The notes: generated by a model from the letters alone, not told the origin. 64,000 bases of DNA from Clostridium_AD frigoriphilum (GCF_036541405.1 NZ_JAZHFS010000003.1:221328-285327); one strand, 5' to 3'. Shown: positions 8,763 through 17,855, numbered from the stretch's first letter. Numbers and translations are program-made.

Positions 8763-9069
8763 TCTGAGCCCGGTTGTAGGCTCAGAGCAAGGCGGGATTA
8801 GACCAGTAATTATACTTCAAAATGACATCGGCAACAAGTACAGTCCCACTATTATTATTGCAGCTATTACTTCTCAGATAAATAAAGCAAAACTCCCTAC
8901 TCATGTTGAAATTTCTTCAGAAGAGTATGGTCTAAACAAAGATTCTGTGGTTTTGCTGGAACAAATAAGAACATTGGATAAAAAAAGATTAAAAGAAAAA
9001 ATTGGTCACATGACTGATGGTGATATGAAAAAAGTAGATACAGCACTTTTGATAAGTGTAGGTTTATAA
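8722..9069 (+). CDS. ndoA: mRNA interferase EndoA/MazF
   Basis: Sequence-specific endoribonuclease toxin (115 aa). Family marks are VKRGDIFYADLSPVVGSEQ at the N terminus, GGIRPVIILQND, the Thr/Ser in AAITSQI, and LLEQIRTLDKKRL near the C terminus. The start is the ATG at 8722 inside the antitoxin frame. A weak CGGAGAG lies about 12 bases upstream, so translation is probably coupled to the antitoxin. A strong terminator follows. In Bacillus the partner gene sits a few bases before the toxin; here the frames overlap. Confidence 0.93.
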   Translation: MTTIVKRGDIFYADLSPVVGSEQGGIRPVIILQNDIGNKYSPTIIIAAITSQINKAKLPTHVEISSEEYGLNKDSVVLLEQIRTLDKKRLKEKIGHMTDGDMKKVDTALLISVGL

Positions 9070-9106
9070 AATAGATAAGGGTATTTAATGCCCTTATCTA
9101 TTTTAT
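9068..9106 (+). terminator. Intrinsic terminator after ndoA
   Basis: A 14 bp stem (AAAATAGATAAGGG and complement) with a nine-base loop. It overlaps the stop codon and ends in T residues. Confidence 0.85.
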
Positions 9107-9235
9107 TGAACTATATAGAGGTTATTAAAATAGAGAAATAATAAAATAATGTAGAAGTTCTTATCATAAAGGGTGAGCTTACTACTAGAATACATAATAA
9201 TTTAAAGAATATTCACGAAATTTTTATATTAAAAT

Positions 9236-9264
9236 TTATTAAGGCATTGTCATTATGTTATAAT
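9236..9264 (+). promoter_or_regulatory. Probable extended -10 promoter for ftsEX
   Basis: TGTTATAAT (extended -10, core 9259-9264) with a poor -35 (TTATTA) 17 bases upstream, about 55 bases before ftsE. Confidence 0.5.
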
Positions 9265-9318
9265 GTTATTAATGATTTTACTGTAATGATTATATAAACG
9301 TGGTAAGGAGATTTTAAT

Positions 9319-10005
9319 ATGATACAAGTGAAAAAAGTAACTAAGATTTATGATAATAATGTAATAGCTTTATCGAATATTGACATTACGATTGAAAAGG
9401 GGGAATTTGTATTCCTTGTAGGACCTAGTGGAGCGGGTAAATCTACTTTTGTTAAAATACTTTTAAAAGAGGTAGAACCAACTACAGGTAGTGTTATTAT
9501 AAATGATGTAGATATAACAAACATACTTAGAAAGAATATACCGTATTACAGAAGAAAGATTGGAGTGGTTTTCCAGGATTTTAGATTAATTGATACCTTA
9601 AATGTTTATGAAAATGTGGCATTCGCACTCAGGGCTACAGAATGTTCTGCAAAGGATATTAGAAAAAGGGTACCTTATGTCTTAGATTTAGTTGGACTGT
9701 CGAAAAAACATATGGCTTTCCCTAATGAAATTTCAGGTGGAGAAAAACAAAGAGTTTCTCTTGCAAGGGCTATAGTAAATAATCCCACTTTGCTAATAGC
9801 AGATGAGCCAACAGGAAATTTAGATCCAGAAACTGCATTAGGAATTATGGATATTTTAAATGATATTAACAAAGCAGGTACCACTGTAGTTATGGCAACG
9901 CATGCTAAGAATATAGTGGATGCTATGAAGAAAAGAGTGCTCGCTATAGAAAAAGGTGTTTTAGTTAGAGACGAGCAGAGGGGAAGATACGGTTATGAAG
10001 ATTAG
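9319..10005 (+). CDS. ftsE: Cell division ABC ATPase FtsE
   Basis: ATPase partner of FtsX. The pair transmits ATP hydrolysis across the membrane to activate peptidoglycan hydrolases. In 228 residues it has Walker A GPSGAGKS (35-42), a Q-loop in VVFQDFRL, signature ISGGEKQRVSLARA, Walker B LLIADEPTGNLD and an H-loop in MATHAKN. GTGGTAAGGAG provides the ribosome-binding site. It overlaps ftsX by 11 bases, showing translational coupling. Confidence 0.96.
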   Translation: MIQVKKVTKIYDNNVIALSNIDITIEKGEFVFLVGPSGAGKSTFVKILLKEVEPTTGSVIINDVDITNILRKNIPYYRRKIGVVFQDFRLIDTLNVYENVAFALRATECSAKDIRKRVPYVLDLVGLSKKHMAFPNEISGGEKQRVSLARAIVNNPTLLIADEPTGNLDPETALGIMDILNDINKAGTTVVMATHAKNIVDAMKKRVLAIEKGVLVRDEQRGRYGYED

Positions 10006-10879
10006 TACAATTAAATATTTTATCATGGATGCTTTAAAGAGTTTAAAAAGAAATAAAACCGTTAGTATAGCGTCGGTAGCTACAGTTGCAGCTACGCTAT
10101 TTATTTTAGGCGTATTTTTGCTAATTGTTTTTAATGTTAACGCAGGAGTTCAGGAGTTAGGAGCTAAGCTTGAAGCTACGGTTTATCTTAAAGATAATAT
10201 AACAATAGCAGACAAGTCAGCTGTAGAAAGAACTTTGAATGGAGTAGAGGGAGTTTCAAGTATTAAGTTTGAAGATAAGAATGATGCACTAAACAATGCA
10301 AAGAAACAATTTGGTAAGGAAAACGAATCCTTAACTAAAGGAATGGAAAAAGTTTTTCCAACTGCATATGTTGTAAAGGTAGAAAAGCCTGAGATGATAA
10401 GTAATGTTGTTAAGGCTGCTACTGGATTAAAAGGTATAGAGAAAATTAAGGATGGACGGGAAATCGTTGATAAGGTTATAAAAATAACGAATACTCTTAA
10501 AATTGTAGGGAGTGTATTATTTGCAATCCTAATAAGTGTATCTTTATTTTTAATTGGAAACACAATTAAACTTACAGTATACTCTAGAAAAAAAGAAATA
10601 GGAATTATGAAATTCGTTGGTGCAACTGATTGGTTCATAAGATGGCCGTTTATTATTGAAGGAATGCTTCTTGGCATATCAGGAGCAATTATTTCTACTG
10701 GGGTATTGTATTATGCTTATAAACTAGTTTTTGAGAAGGTTACTAGTGCGTTACTCGGAATTACATTAATTAATCCTTATATTATATTAAGCACAACTTT
10801 ATGGCAGTTTATGTTAGGTGGCTTAATTATTGGAGCGTTAGGAAGTTCTATATCAATAAGAAAGTTCTTGATTGTATAA
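9995..10879 (+). CDS. ftsX: Cell division ABC permease FtsX
   Basis: Membrane partner of FtsE (294 aa). One transmembrane helix (~22-45) is followed by a ~110-residue extracellular domain, with DKNDALNNAKKQFGKENE typical of Firmicutes. Three further helices (~170-290) enclose the MKFVGATDWFIRWPFI coupling segment characteristic of FtsX. The start lies within the end of ftsE. An external hydrolase is its expected target; the coiled-coil amidase at 3307 is one possibility, but nothing here shows contact. Confidence 0.95.
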   Translation: MKISTIKYFIMDALKSLKRNKTVSIASVATVAATLFILGVFLLIVFNVNAGVQELGAKLEATVYLKDNITIADKSAVERTLNGVEGVSSIKFEDKNDALNNAKKQFGKENESLTKGMEKVFPTAYVVKVEKPEMISNVVKAATGLKGIEKIKDGREIVDKVIKITNTLKIVGSVLFAILISVSLFLIGNTIKLTVYSRKKEIGIMKFVGATDWFIRWPFIIEGMLLGISGAIISTGVLYYAYKLVFEKVTSALLGITLINPYIILSTTLWQFMLGGLIIGALGSSISIRKFLIV

Positions 10880-10948
10880 TATTAAAGTTTAATTTGTAAA
10901 GTTTTTAATGATATGCGAAGCTATTTATATTATAGAAACTTTAAAACT

Positions 10949-10990
10949 AACGATTTTAGAAGGGAATTAGTTCCCTTCTAAAATGTCGTT
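10949..10990 (+). terminator. Hairpin after ftsX
   Basis: TTTTAGAAGGGAA pairs perfectly with its complement across a TTAG loop, and the outer AACGA/TCGTT extends the stem. The T-tract is poor, so it may be a leaky terminator or mRNA end. Confidence 0.55.
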
Positions 10991-11072
10991 AAATATGTTT
11001 ATTTAATATTAGTGTTATAAATTATATATAATTACATAATAATATATAGAGAATCACAAAGAGGTGTATAAA

Positions 11073-12353
11073 ATGAGTGATGAAAATAAGTTTAATAGTT
11101 TTAAAACTGTTGGAAATGATAGTGAAGGATTTAAAGGGAGAAAAAAGAAACAAATTATATGGATTGTAGTGTTACTTATTATTACTAATTGTATAACTTT
11201 GTTTGTTTCAAATCAGATTTCTTTAGGAACCCCAAACGGTAAAGTAATAATTGCAAGAGATGATTATGAACAAGTATTAAAGTTCCAAAAACTATTTTTA
11301 GTCAGGAATAAATTATATCAGTATTATGATGGTAAAATTAGTGATGATGTTTTAGTAGAGGGAGCTATAAAGGGTATGACTAATTCCTTAAATGATCCTT
11401 ATACAGTTTTCATGAACAAAAAAGAGTATACAGATTTTAATACTACAACAGTAGGTGCTTACACTGGTCTTGGTCTACAAGTGGGAGTTAAAGACGATAA
11501 CATAGTTGTAATTTCAACATTTGATGATTCACCAGCTAAAAAGGCAGGAATAATTTCTGGGGATATCATAAAAAAGGTTAATTCAACTGAAGTGACTGGG
11601 AAAGAATTAGAAAAGGCAGTTGCTATGATGAAAGGTAAAGAAGGCGGGGCAGTTACATTAACACTTAGTAGAAAAGGAAAAGCTAATTTTAATGTTAATA
11701 TGAAACGTGCTACTATCGATTTAGTAACAGTTAAGGGTGAGATGTTACCAAATAAAATTGGATATATCCAACTTACAATGTTTGATGAACATACTGCTGC
11801 TAATTTCAATAAAAAATTAGCGGAATTACAAAGTAAGGGAATGAAGAGTTTAATAGTAGATGAAAGAGGGAATCCAGGCGGACTTTTAGATCAGGTTGTA
11901 GAATTAACATCTAATTTCGTACCTAAGGGAAAGAATATAGTATATACAATAGACAAAAACAAGAAAAAAACTGAGTATAAGTCAAAGGGTGGCATAGCAA
12001 TAGGAATGCCATTAACTGTACTAACGGATTCGGGATCAGCAAGTGCTTCAGAAATTTTTGCAGGTGCTATAAGAGACTATAAAGTTGGTACGCTGGTTGG
12101 AGAAAAAACCTTTGGTAAGGGTATAGTTCAAACTATGCTTTCTGGAAGTAATAGTGGGTTTAATGATGGTACTGCATTAAAGGTAACTATATCAAAATAT
12201 TATACTCCAAATGGTGAAAATATACAGCATATTGGAATTAAACCAGGAGTGGCAGTAGTGTATCCACAAGCACTTAAAGAGAAGGTATATAATAGAGCTT
12301 TAGATCCACAATTTAAAAAAGCTTTGGAGATAGCTACGGATAAAATCAAGTAA
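11073..12353 (+). CDS. S41 carboxyl-terminal processing protease (CtpA/CtpB type)
   Basis: Secreted or membrane-anchored serine protease (426 aa). It has one N-terminal transmembrane segment (~27-47), a PDZ domain (~115-200, with TGLGLQV, and GDIIKKVNSTEV), then the S41 catalytic domain. The catalytic Ser lies in LTDSGSASASE and the Lys in GEKTFGKG; DERGNPGGLLD is the conserved NPGG loop. The start at 11073 is preferred over the GTG at 11064, which lies in the GAGGTG ribosome-binding site. In B. subtilis ctpB lies beside ftsEX and minJ and processes SpoIVFA in sporulation; the same order here suggests an orthologue. Confidence 0.93.
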   Translation: MSDENKFNSFKTVGNDSEGFKGRKKKQIIWIVVLLIITNCITLFVSNQISLGTPNGKVIIARDDYEQVLKFQKLFLVRNKLYQYYDGKISDDVLVEGAIKGMTNSLNDPYTVFMNKKEYTDFNTTTVGAYTGLGLQVGVKDDNIVVISTFDDSPAKKAGIISGDIIKKVNSTEVTGKELEKAVAMMKGKEGGAVTLTLSRKGKANFNVNMKRATIDLVTVKGEMLPNKIGYIQLTMFDEHTAANFNKKLAELQSKGMKSLIVDERGNPGGLLDQVVELTSNFVPKGKNIVYTIDKNKKKTEYKSKGGIAIGMPLTVLTDSGSASASEIFAGAIRDYKVGTLVGEKTFGKGIVQTMLSGSNSGFNDGTALKVTISKYYTPNGENIQHIGIKPGVAVVYPQALKEKVYNRALDPQFKKALEIATDKIK

Positions 12354-12360
12354 TAATTAA

Positions 12361-12399
12361 CAAATATCTACCAATAATATGGTAGATATTTGGTTTTTA
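12361..12399 (+). terminator. Intrinsic terminator between ctp and the PDZ gene
   Basis: AAATATCTACC pairs with GGTAGATATTT, followed by GGTTTTT. It overlaps the longest possible reading frame of the next gene, which argues for that gene's later start at 12468. Confidence 0.75.
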
Positions 12400-12467
12400 A
12401 GAACATTTTTGTTAATGAGGCTATTACTTTAATAAACTTCATTAATATGGGAGGAGAATTTTATCCA

Positions 12468-13856
12468 ATGGAGATTGCAATACATACTTTAAGAGCAGTT
12501 GCATATGCAATTGCGGACCCTTCAAATGCGTTTATTTTAATAATGATTGCATTGATTTTTTATAATAAAAACAAGAAAATTGCTGCTATGCAGAAGATGA
12601 TAATGGGAGAAAGTTTAGACTCACCATTTGAATTAACTATTTCTCAAATTGTAATAGGTATTTTTGCTGGGGCTGCAGCTAGTCTAATATTTACGTACGC
12701 AGGATTAGTTTTTGATGAAAACTCAAACATTTATTTATTGTTTATGGTTTCGTTATTTTTTATGGCATTTAAGCCTAGATTTATTTGCTTTTCTTATTCT
12801 GGTGCAATACTAGGTATAGCCAGTTTATTGTTTAAATATGCAGCCAATAAATTAAATATGCCACAATTAGATGTTATAAACATTGATATTTTGACTTTAA
12901 TGACACTGGTTGGAATATTACATATTGTAGAGGGAAGTCTAGTAATGATAGATGGTTCAAGAGGAGCTATTCCGGTATTTACCAACAGAGATAACAAAAT
13001 TGTTGGTGGGTTCGCATTAAAAAGATACTGGGCGTTACCGATTGCACTACTTATACTTTTAAGTGCAACTTCATCGAATTTAGTGGTTGGACAGAGCGTA
13101 ATGATCCCTGAATGGAGACATTTAATAAAGGGTGATATAATAGATCAAATTGTGAAGAATTCGGTTATAGCCTCGATTGCATTGTATGGGGTCATAGGTT
13201 ATAGTGGCATTACGTTTACTAAGAGTAAGAGGGCGAAGACTCTTACTTCAGGTGCTTTAATTATGGTTTATGGATTATCGCTAACAGCCGTAGCACAACT
13301 CGCAGTATTAGGTACGGCGTATAAATTTTTTATTCTAATATTTGCGGCAGTAGTACACGAGGCAATGCTTAGACTAGAAAAGCATATGGAGTTCACGATG
13401 AAACCTAAATTTAGCAGTAGTGATGAGGGAATTATGGTTCTTGCAGTAGCCCCTAAATCTCCTGCTTTTCAAATGGGAATTGAAAGTGGAGACTTGATAG
13501 TTGAGCTTAATGGTAAAGCAATAGAGGCTGAGGAAGAAATCTTTAATATAATTAAAGGGAATTTTAGTTCGCTATCTTTAAAAATTAAGAAACCCTTTGG
13601 AGATCTTAAAAATGTAAATTATAGCAATATAGCTTCGAACAAAAGGCTAGGAATAGTAATAGTACCTAGGGAGATACCTAAAGATACCGCTATAGTTAAT
13701 ATGAATGATGAGACATTTAAAGAGGTAATTGACAAAATAAAAAATAAAGATAAAGATAAAGACATAAAACAAGATAAAGACATAAAACAAGAGGAAGATC
13801 AAAACAAAGGTCAAGATCAAAATCAAGACCAAAATCAAGATCAAGACAAAAAATAA
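12468..13856 (+). CDS. MinJ-like multi-pass membrane protein with PDZ domain
   Basis: A 462-residue protein with about eight transmembrane helices (within residues ~1-300) and a cytoplasmic PDZ domain (~320-400; GIMVLAVAPKSPAFQMGI, GDLIVELNGKAI). The tail after ~425 is Lys/Asp/Gln low-complexity. Topology and position next to ftsEX-ctpB match B. subtilis MinJ, which links DivIVA to MinD at division sites, so a division-site role is a reasonable inference. The start at 12468 has GGAGGAG 11 bases upstream. An upstream GTG frame would run through a terminator. The tail coincides with short near-direct repeats (GATAAAGACATAAAACAA, and CAAGATCAAAATCAAGACC) that could vary in copy number. Confidence 0.75.
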   Translation: MEIAIHTLRAVAYAIADPSNAFILIMIALIFYNKNKKIAAMQKMIMGESLDSPFELTISQIVIGIFAGAAASLIFTYAGLVFDENSNIYLLFMVSLFFMAFKPRFICFSYSGAILGIASLLFKYAANKLNMPQLDVINIDILTLMTLVGILHIVEGSLVMIDGSRGAIPVFTNRDNKIVGGFALKRYWALPIALLILLSATSSNLVVGQSVMIPEWRHLIKGDIIDQIVKNSVIASIALYGVIGYSGITFTKSKRAKTLTSGALIMVYGLSLTAVAQLAVLGTAYKFFILIFAAVVHEAMLRLEKHMEFTMKPKFSSSDEGIMVLAVAPKSPAFQMGIESGDLIVELNGKAIEAEEEIFNIIKGNFSSLSLKIKKPFGDLKNVNYSNIASNKRLGIVIVPREIPKDTAIVNMNDETFKEVIDKIKNKDKDKDIKQDKDIKQEEDQNKGQDQNQDQNQDQDKK

Positions 13857-13871
13857 AGATGAGTTTTAAAT

Positions 13872-14100
13872 CTTTCATAGAGAATTCTACAACTAAAAGT
13901 ATATATTGCTGAAATACGTTCACATCGCTAAGTAATTCTAAAATTCATTTTGTTTTCAGTTGCTAAAAAATGCAAACTCGCTTCACTCAAACATGCATTT
14001 TTCTTCACGCATCTGAAAATAAAATAAATTAAGAATTACTAAGGCTTGTTCAAACGTATTATGCGCAATATATACTTTTGTTAGCATTCTCTAAGAAAAG
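13872..14100 (-). repeat. Family B dispersed palindromic repeat, copy 1
   Basis: On the minus strand this matches 52939-53167 almost throughout. Shared blocks are CTTAGAGAATG, TAACAAAAG, CGTTTGAACAAGC, a GATGCGT stretch, the core hairpin around GCATGTTTGAG and GCGAGTTTG, then TTTTTTAGCA, and TTAGCGA. The two ends are inverted copies of each other. It has no coding capacity and fills the gap between the MinJ-like gene and the next gene. Confidence 0.8.
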
Positions 14101-14181
14101 TATAGAATTCATAATAAATATATATATGTTATTGCAACATATATATATTTATTATGGGGATATTAATAACGGGTGATGTTT

Positions 14182-14610
14182 ATGAGTAAAAAAATATTAA
14201 TAATTATGTCCTTATTTATTATGTTATTGCATTCAACAGTGGCTTCTGCTATAGGATTTAAATATGTTCAAATTTTTGATCCAAAACAAGATAAGGTAGT
14301 AAAGGTAGTTCAGTTAAATGATGAAATTCATAATATGGTTGTAAGCTCGATAAAGGATGTGGATAGTTTATATGCTAAAAATAACCCTCTTACGGATGAT
14401 GGGTATGCAATTAGAGTTCCGATTTACCCTGCTGTTATGGTACAGGGAAAATGTTTAAACGCACTTGTAGATAATGTTTTTATAATAATTCCACAGCATG
14501 ATGCACCATTTTTTATGATATTTGAAGATGATAATAAACTACTTTGTTTCCCTTTCAAAGGCAATGTAAATAATTTGTCAAAAGTTCTAGATTTTAAATT
14601 GAAAGGTTAA
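14182..14610 (+). CDS. Small secreted protein of unknown function
   Basis: A 142-residue protein I do not recognise. Residues 1-22 form a signal peptide (Lys-Lys, hydrophobic core, VASA cleavage site). The mature part has a YVQIFDPKQDKVVKVVQLND segment and a strand-rich C terminus (VFIIIPQHDAPFFMIFEDD) that could form a small beta domain. The ATG at 14182 follows GGGTGATG; two in-frame earlier starts (14173 GTG, 14176 ATG) overlap that site. A terminator follows. Confidence 0.75.
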   Translation: MSKKILIIMSLFIMLLHSTVASAIGFKYVQIFDPKQDKVVKVVQLNDEIHNMVVSSIKDVDSLYAKNNPLTDDGYAIRVPIYPAVMVQGKCLNALVDNVFIIIPQHDAPFFMIFEDDNKLLCFPFKGNVNNLSKVLDFKLKG

Positions 14611-14671
14611 TAAAGTTTCTTTTGATTGCAGTATTAATATTGACGCAATTATGAAAGCAGTACTAAATGAT

Positions 14672-14702
14672 AGAATAGGGGCCTAGTACCCTATTCTTTT
14701 TA
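14672..14702 (+). terminator. Intrinsic terminator after the secreted protein gene
   Basis: AGAATAGGG pairs with CCCTATTCT across GCCTAGTA, followed by T residues. Confidence 0.8.
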
Positions 14703-14826
14703 TAGATTTTATTTATATTAGAGTGGATAATTAGTAATATATACTTGGTAGGTGTGTTATTATGAAGTTTATAAATAACGATAATTAAATACGTAATTGT
14801 ATTCTAAAGTTGATGGAGGAATATAA

Positions 14827-15630
14827 ATGTCTACACAAGTAATAATAGTTTTAATACTTACAACAATCATTTCTATAATTTCAACGTTAGCTTATTCCGT
14901 TAGAATTGTTGGGGTAAGAACAGGGAGAATAGCAGTATCTTTTGCGGTATTTAATATTTTTGCATTGGTTTCTAGAACTGCAAACAGCATTCAAGCGCCG
15001 TTACTTGCTAAAACAATTGAAAGTACTATAAAAACAGGAAACCCTCAGAGCTTATTATCTACATTTAGGTGGATACTATTTTCTACAACGGTTGCAACAA
15101 TTATTGGTTCAGCACTTATGCCAACGTTTATAAAGGTTTTTGGAAAAGTAGTAGAATCGTTTAGTATTAATCGTTCTATACCTAAATTATTACTGCATGC
15201 TTTCTCAAAATCAGGAATAGAGCAGTTCAAAGGTAGCGTTACAAAACCTAGAAAAGAAAATTTTGCACAATTGAAAAATTTCAAAACAATGCCTAAAAAA
15301 ATAATATTACTTAATACTATAGCTTTTTCTATATCGACTGTTGGTGTCTTGGCATCATTGTATGCAGGATGTTTAAATCCAGAATTAAGAACCACATGCA
15401 GCACATTATCAGCTGTTATAAATGGTAGTGCAACAATACTTATGGTTATATTTATAGATCCATTTATATCAATTTTAACGGATGATGTAATAAATGGAGA
15501 GTGTAGTCAGGTACAGTTTGATAGATGTATAATTTTTATTGTTGGAGGATTAATAGTAGGAACAATATTAGCTCAGTTTTTATTAATCCCAGCAGCACAG
15601 GTAATATCTTTTATAGCAAAATTAATTTAG
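14827..15630 (+). CDS. amj: Alternative lipid II flippase Amj
   Basis: A 267-residue membrane protein with about six transmembrane helices. The N-terminal pattern YSVRIVGVRTGRIAVSFA, FNIFALVSRTANSIQAPLLA is characteristic of the Amj (YdaH) family. In B. subtilis Amj moves lipid II across the membrane and can substitute for MurJ. The ribosome-binding site is TGGAGGA. It forms a single-gene unit between two terminator/promoter regions. Whether this genome also has murJ cannot be seen here. Confidence 0.9.
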   Translation: MSTQVIIVLILTTIISIISTLAYSVRIVGVRTGRIAVSFAVFNIFALVSRTANSIQAPLLAKTIESTIKTGNPQSLLSTFRWILFSTTVATIIGSALMPTFIKVFGKVVESFSINRSIPKLLLHAFSKSGIEQFKGSVTKPRKENFAQLKNFKTMPKKIILLNTIAFSISTVGVLASLYAGCLNPELRTTCSTLSAVINGSATILMVIFIDPFISILTDDVINGECSQVQFDRCIIFIVGGLIVGTILAQFLLIPAAQVISFIAKLI

Positions 15631-15736
15631 AATTGTGTATGGATTCTACTTCGTAATGGACACTAAACAATTATTAATTGATTGATATCCTATATGTCGA
15701 ACTGACATGCGCTAATATAGAATTACAAATACTATA

Positions 15737-15765
15737 TTGACATATTAAAAACTTATAGTTAAAAT
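15737..15765 (+). promoter_or_regulatory. Promoter of uvrBA
   Basis: TTGACA (15737-15742), a 17-base spacer, then TAAAAT (15760-15765). Predicted transcription starts near 15772, directly before the SOS box. Confidence 0.7.
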
Positions 15766-15775
15766 ATAAAGTAAC

Positions 15776-15787
15776 GAACAAACGTTC
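15776..15787. promoter_or_regulatory. LexA operator (SOS box) of uvrB
   Basis: GAACAAACGTTC, preceded by C, is a perfect match to the firmicute SOS core GAACN4GTTC. It lies just downstream of the -10 and 29 bases before the uvrB start, where LexA would block transcription. Confidence 0.9.
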
Positions 15788-15815
15788 ATATAATGATAAA
15801 CAAGGCGGTGATTTT

Positions 15816-17801
15816 ATGTATGAGTTTAAGTTACATTCAAAGTTTAAGCCAACAGGTGATCAACCACAGGCTATTGATAGCCTCGTGAAAGGAATTGAAG
15901 AAGGTGAAAAGTTCCAGACACTTAAAGGGGTAACTGGTTCAGGTAAAACTTTTACCATGGCTAATATTATTGAGAGAGTTCAAAAACCTACTTTAGTGCT
16001 GGCTCATAATAAAATCCTAGCTGCACAACTTTGCTCAGAGTTTAGGGAGTTTTTTCCTGACAATTGCGTTGAGTATTTTGTGTCATATTATGATTATTAT
16101 CAGCCTGAAGCTTATATCGCACAGACAGATACATTTATAGAAAAAGATTCATCCGTTAATGATGATATTGATAAATTAAGACATTCAGCTACATCTGCAT
16201 TACTTGAGCGTAATGATGTTATTGTGGTTGCTTCAGTTTCATGTATATATGGTCTTGGTAATCCAGAAGAGTATAAAAAACTTACAGTGTCGCTTAGGGA
16301 AGGTATGGAAAAGGATAGAAATGAAGTAATAAGACATCTTGTAGACATACAGTATGAAAGAAATGATATGAATTTTATTCGTGGAACTTTTAGAGTACGA
16401 GGAGACACTATTGATATATTCCCTGCATCGTCATCCAGTGAGGGGATTAGGGTAGAATTTTTCGGAGATGAAATAGAGAAAATTAGAGCATTTGATGCGC
16501 TTACAGGAGAAACTATAGGAATTCGTAAACATGTATCTATTTTTCCGGCTTCTCATTTCGCGACATCGAAGGATAAATTAGAAATCGGTATAGCTCAAAT
16601 AGAACAGGAACTTGAAGAGAGATTAAAGGAACTTATTTCGGAGGATAAGGCGCTCGAGGCGCAAAGGCTTAAACAAAGAACTAATTATGATATTGAAATG
16701 ATGAGAGAAGTTGGTTACTGCACTGGTATAGAGAATTATTCTAGAATTTTAGATGGTAGACCTTCAGGAACAGCGCCTCAAACATTGATGCAATATTTTC
16801 CAAAAGATTTCTTGATGTTTATAGATGAGAGCCATGTAACTCTTCCACAGGTTAAGGCTATGTTTGGGGGAGATAAATCAAGAAAAACTAATTTAATTGA
16901 TTATGGGTTTAGACTTAAATCAGCTTATGATAATAGGCCATTAACTTTTCCGGAGTTTGAGAAGAGCATGAATCAAACAGTATTTGTAAGCGCGACTCCA
17001 AGTGTTTATGAGGAAGAACATAGTGGAAATATTGCAGAACAAGTAATAAGACCTACAGGATTATTAGATCCTGAGATTCTTATAAGGCCAGTTAAAGGAC
17101 AAATAGATGATTTATATGCTAGAATTCAGGACACAATAAAAAAAGGCTTTAGAGTTTTGGTTACAACGCTAACTAAAAAAATGTCAGAGGATTTGACTAA
17201 ATACTTTAGAGAAATGGATATGAAGATAACTTATTTGCATTCGGATATTGATACAATAGAAAGAATGAAAATCATTCAGGATCTTAGGCTTGGCAAATTC
17301 GATGTGTTAGTAGGTATAAATCTTTTAAGAGAGGGATTAGATATTCCAGAGGTAGCACTTGTTGCGATACTTGATGCAGATAAGGAAGGATTTTTGCGTT
17401 CTGAAACATCATTAATTCAAACAATAGGAAGAGCCGCAAGAAACTCAGAGAGTAGAGTAATAATGTATGCAGATAGAATTACAAAGTCTATGAAAAAGGC
17501 TATGGATGAAACTACAAGAAGGCGAAAACTTCAGATGGAGTATAATGAAGAACATGATATAGTGCCAACTACTATAGTAAAAGATATTAGAGATGTAATA
17601 GGATCTATAACGGTAGCCGAGGATGAAGAGGTATATGAAACTCTTGAGGCGGCTAAAGAAGCAAATTATGATGAAACTAAAAAATTAATGGATAAGTATG
17701 AAAATGAGATGAAGCAGGCAGCTAAGGATTTACATTTTGAAAAAGCTGCTCAACTTAGAGATATAATTTATAAACTTAAAAAGCAGATTAAAGATATTTA
17801 A
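15816..17801 (+). CDS. uvrB: Excinuclease ABC subunit B
   Basis: Damage-verifying helicase-like subunit of nucleotide excision repair (661 aa, normal). Walker A is GVTGSGKT (38-45). The beta-hairpin region near residue 90 contains YVSYYDYYQPEAY. Helicase motifs include FIDESHVTLPQ and the SATPS block, with GRAARN near the end of the helicase core. The C-terminal UVR motif (~620-655) binds UvrC. AAGGCGGTG provides the ribosome-binding site. It sits under a LexA box and runs into uvrA 54 bases later. Confidence 0.98.
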   Translation: MYEFKLHSKFKPTGDQPQAIDSLVKGIEEGEKFQTLKGVTGSGKTFTMANIIERVQKPTLVLAHNKILAAQLCSEFREFFPDNCVEYFVSYYDYYQPEAYIAQTDTFIEKDSSVNDDIDKLRHSATSALLERNDVIVVASVSCIYGLGNPEEYKKLTVSLREGMEKDRNEVIRHLVDIQYERNDMNFIRGTFRVRGDTIDIFPASSSSEGIRVEFFGDEIEKIRAFDALTGETIGIRKHVSIFPASHFATSKDKLEIGIAQIEQELEERLKELISEDKALEAQRLKQRTNYDIEMMREVGYCTGIENYSRILDGRPSGTAPQTLMQYFPKDFLMFIDESHVTLPQVKAMFGGDKSRKTNLIDYGFRLKSAYDNRPLTFPEFEKSMNQTVFVSATPSVYEEEHSGNIAEQVIRPTGLLDPEILIRPVKGQIDDLYARIQDTIKKGFRVLVTTLTKKMSEDLTKYFREMDMKITYLHSDIDTIERMKIIQDLRLGKFDVLVGINLLREGLDIPEVALVAILDADKEGFLRSETSLIQTIGRAARNSESRVIMYADRITKSMKKAMDETTRRRKLQMEYNEEHDIVPTTIVKDIRDVIGSITVAEDEEVYETLEAAKEANYDETKKLMDKYENEMKQAAKDLHFEKAAQLRDIIYKLKKQIKDI

Positions 17802-17855
17802 ATTTAATTTAAAAAAATATGAGGATTTGATTGTTTTGTTACTGAGGAGGAGACC

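Noticed and set aside
10183..10677. A 164-codon minus-strand reading frame
   Set aside because: It is antisense to ftsX, whose domain structure is intact. No ribosome-binding site or recognisable motif.
13647..13923. Two minus-strand frames rich in Leu, Phe, Ile and Asp
   Set aside because: They arise from reverse reading of the low-complexity tail of the MinJ-like gene.
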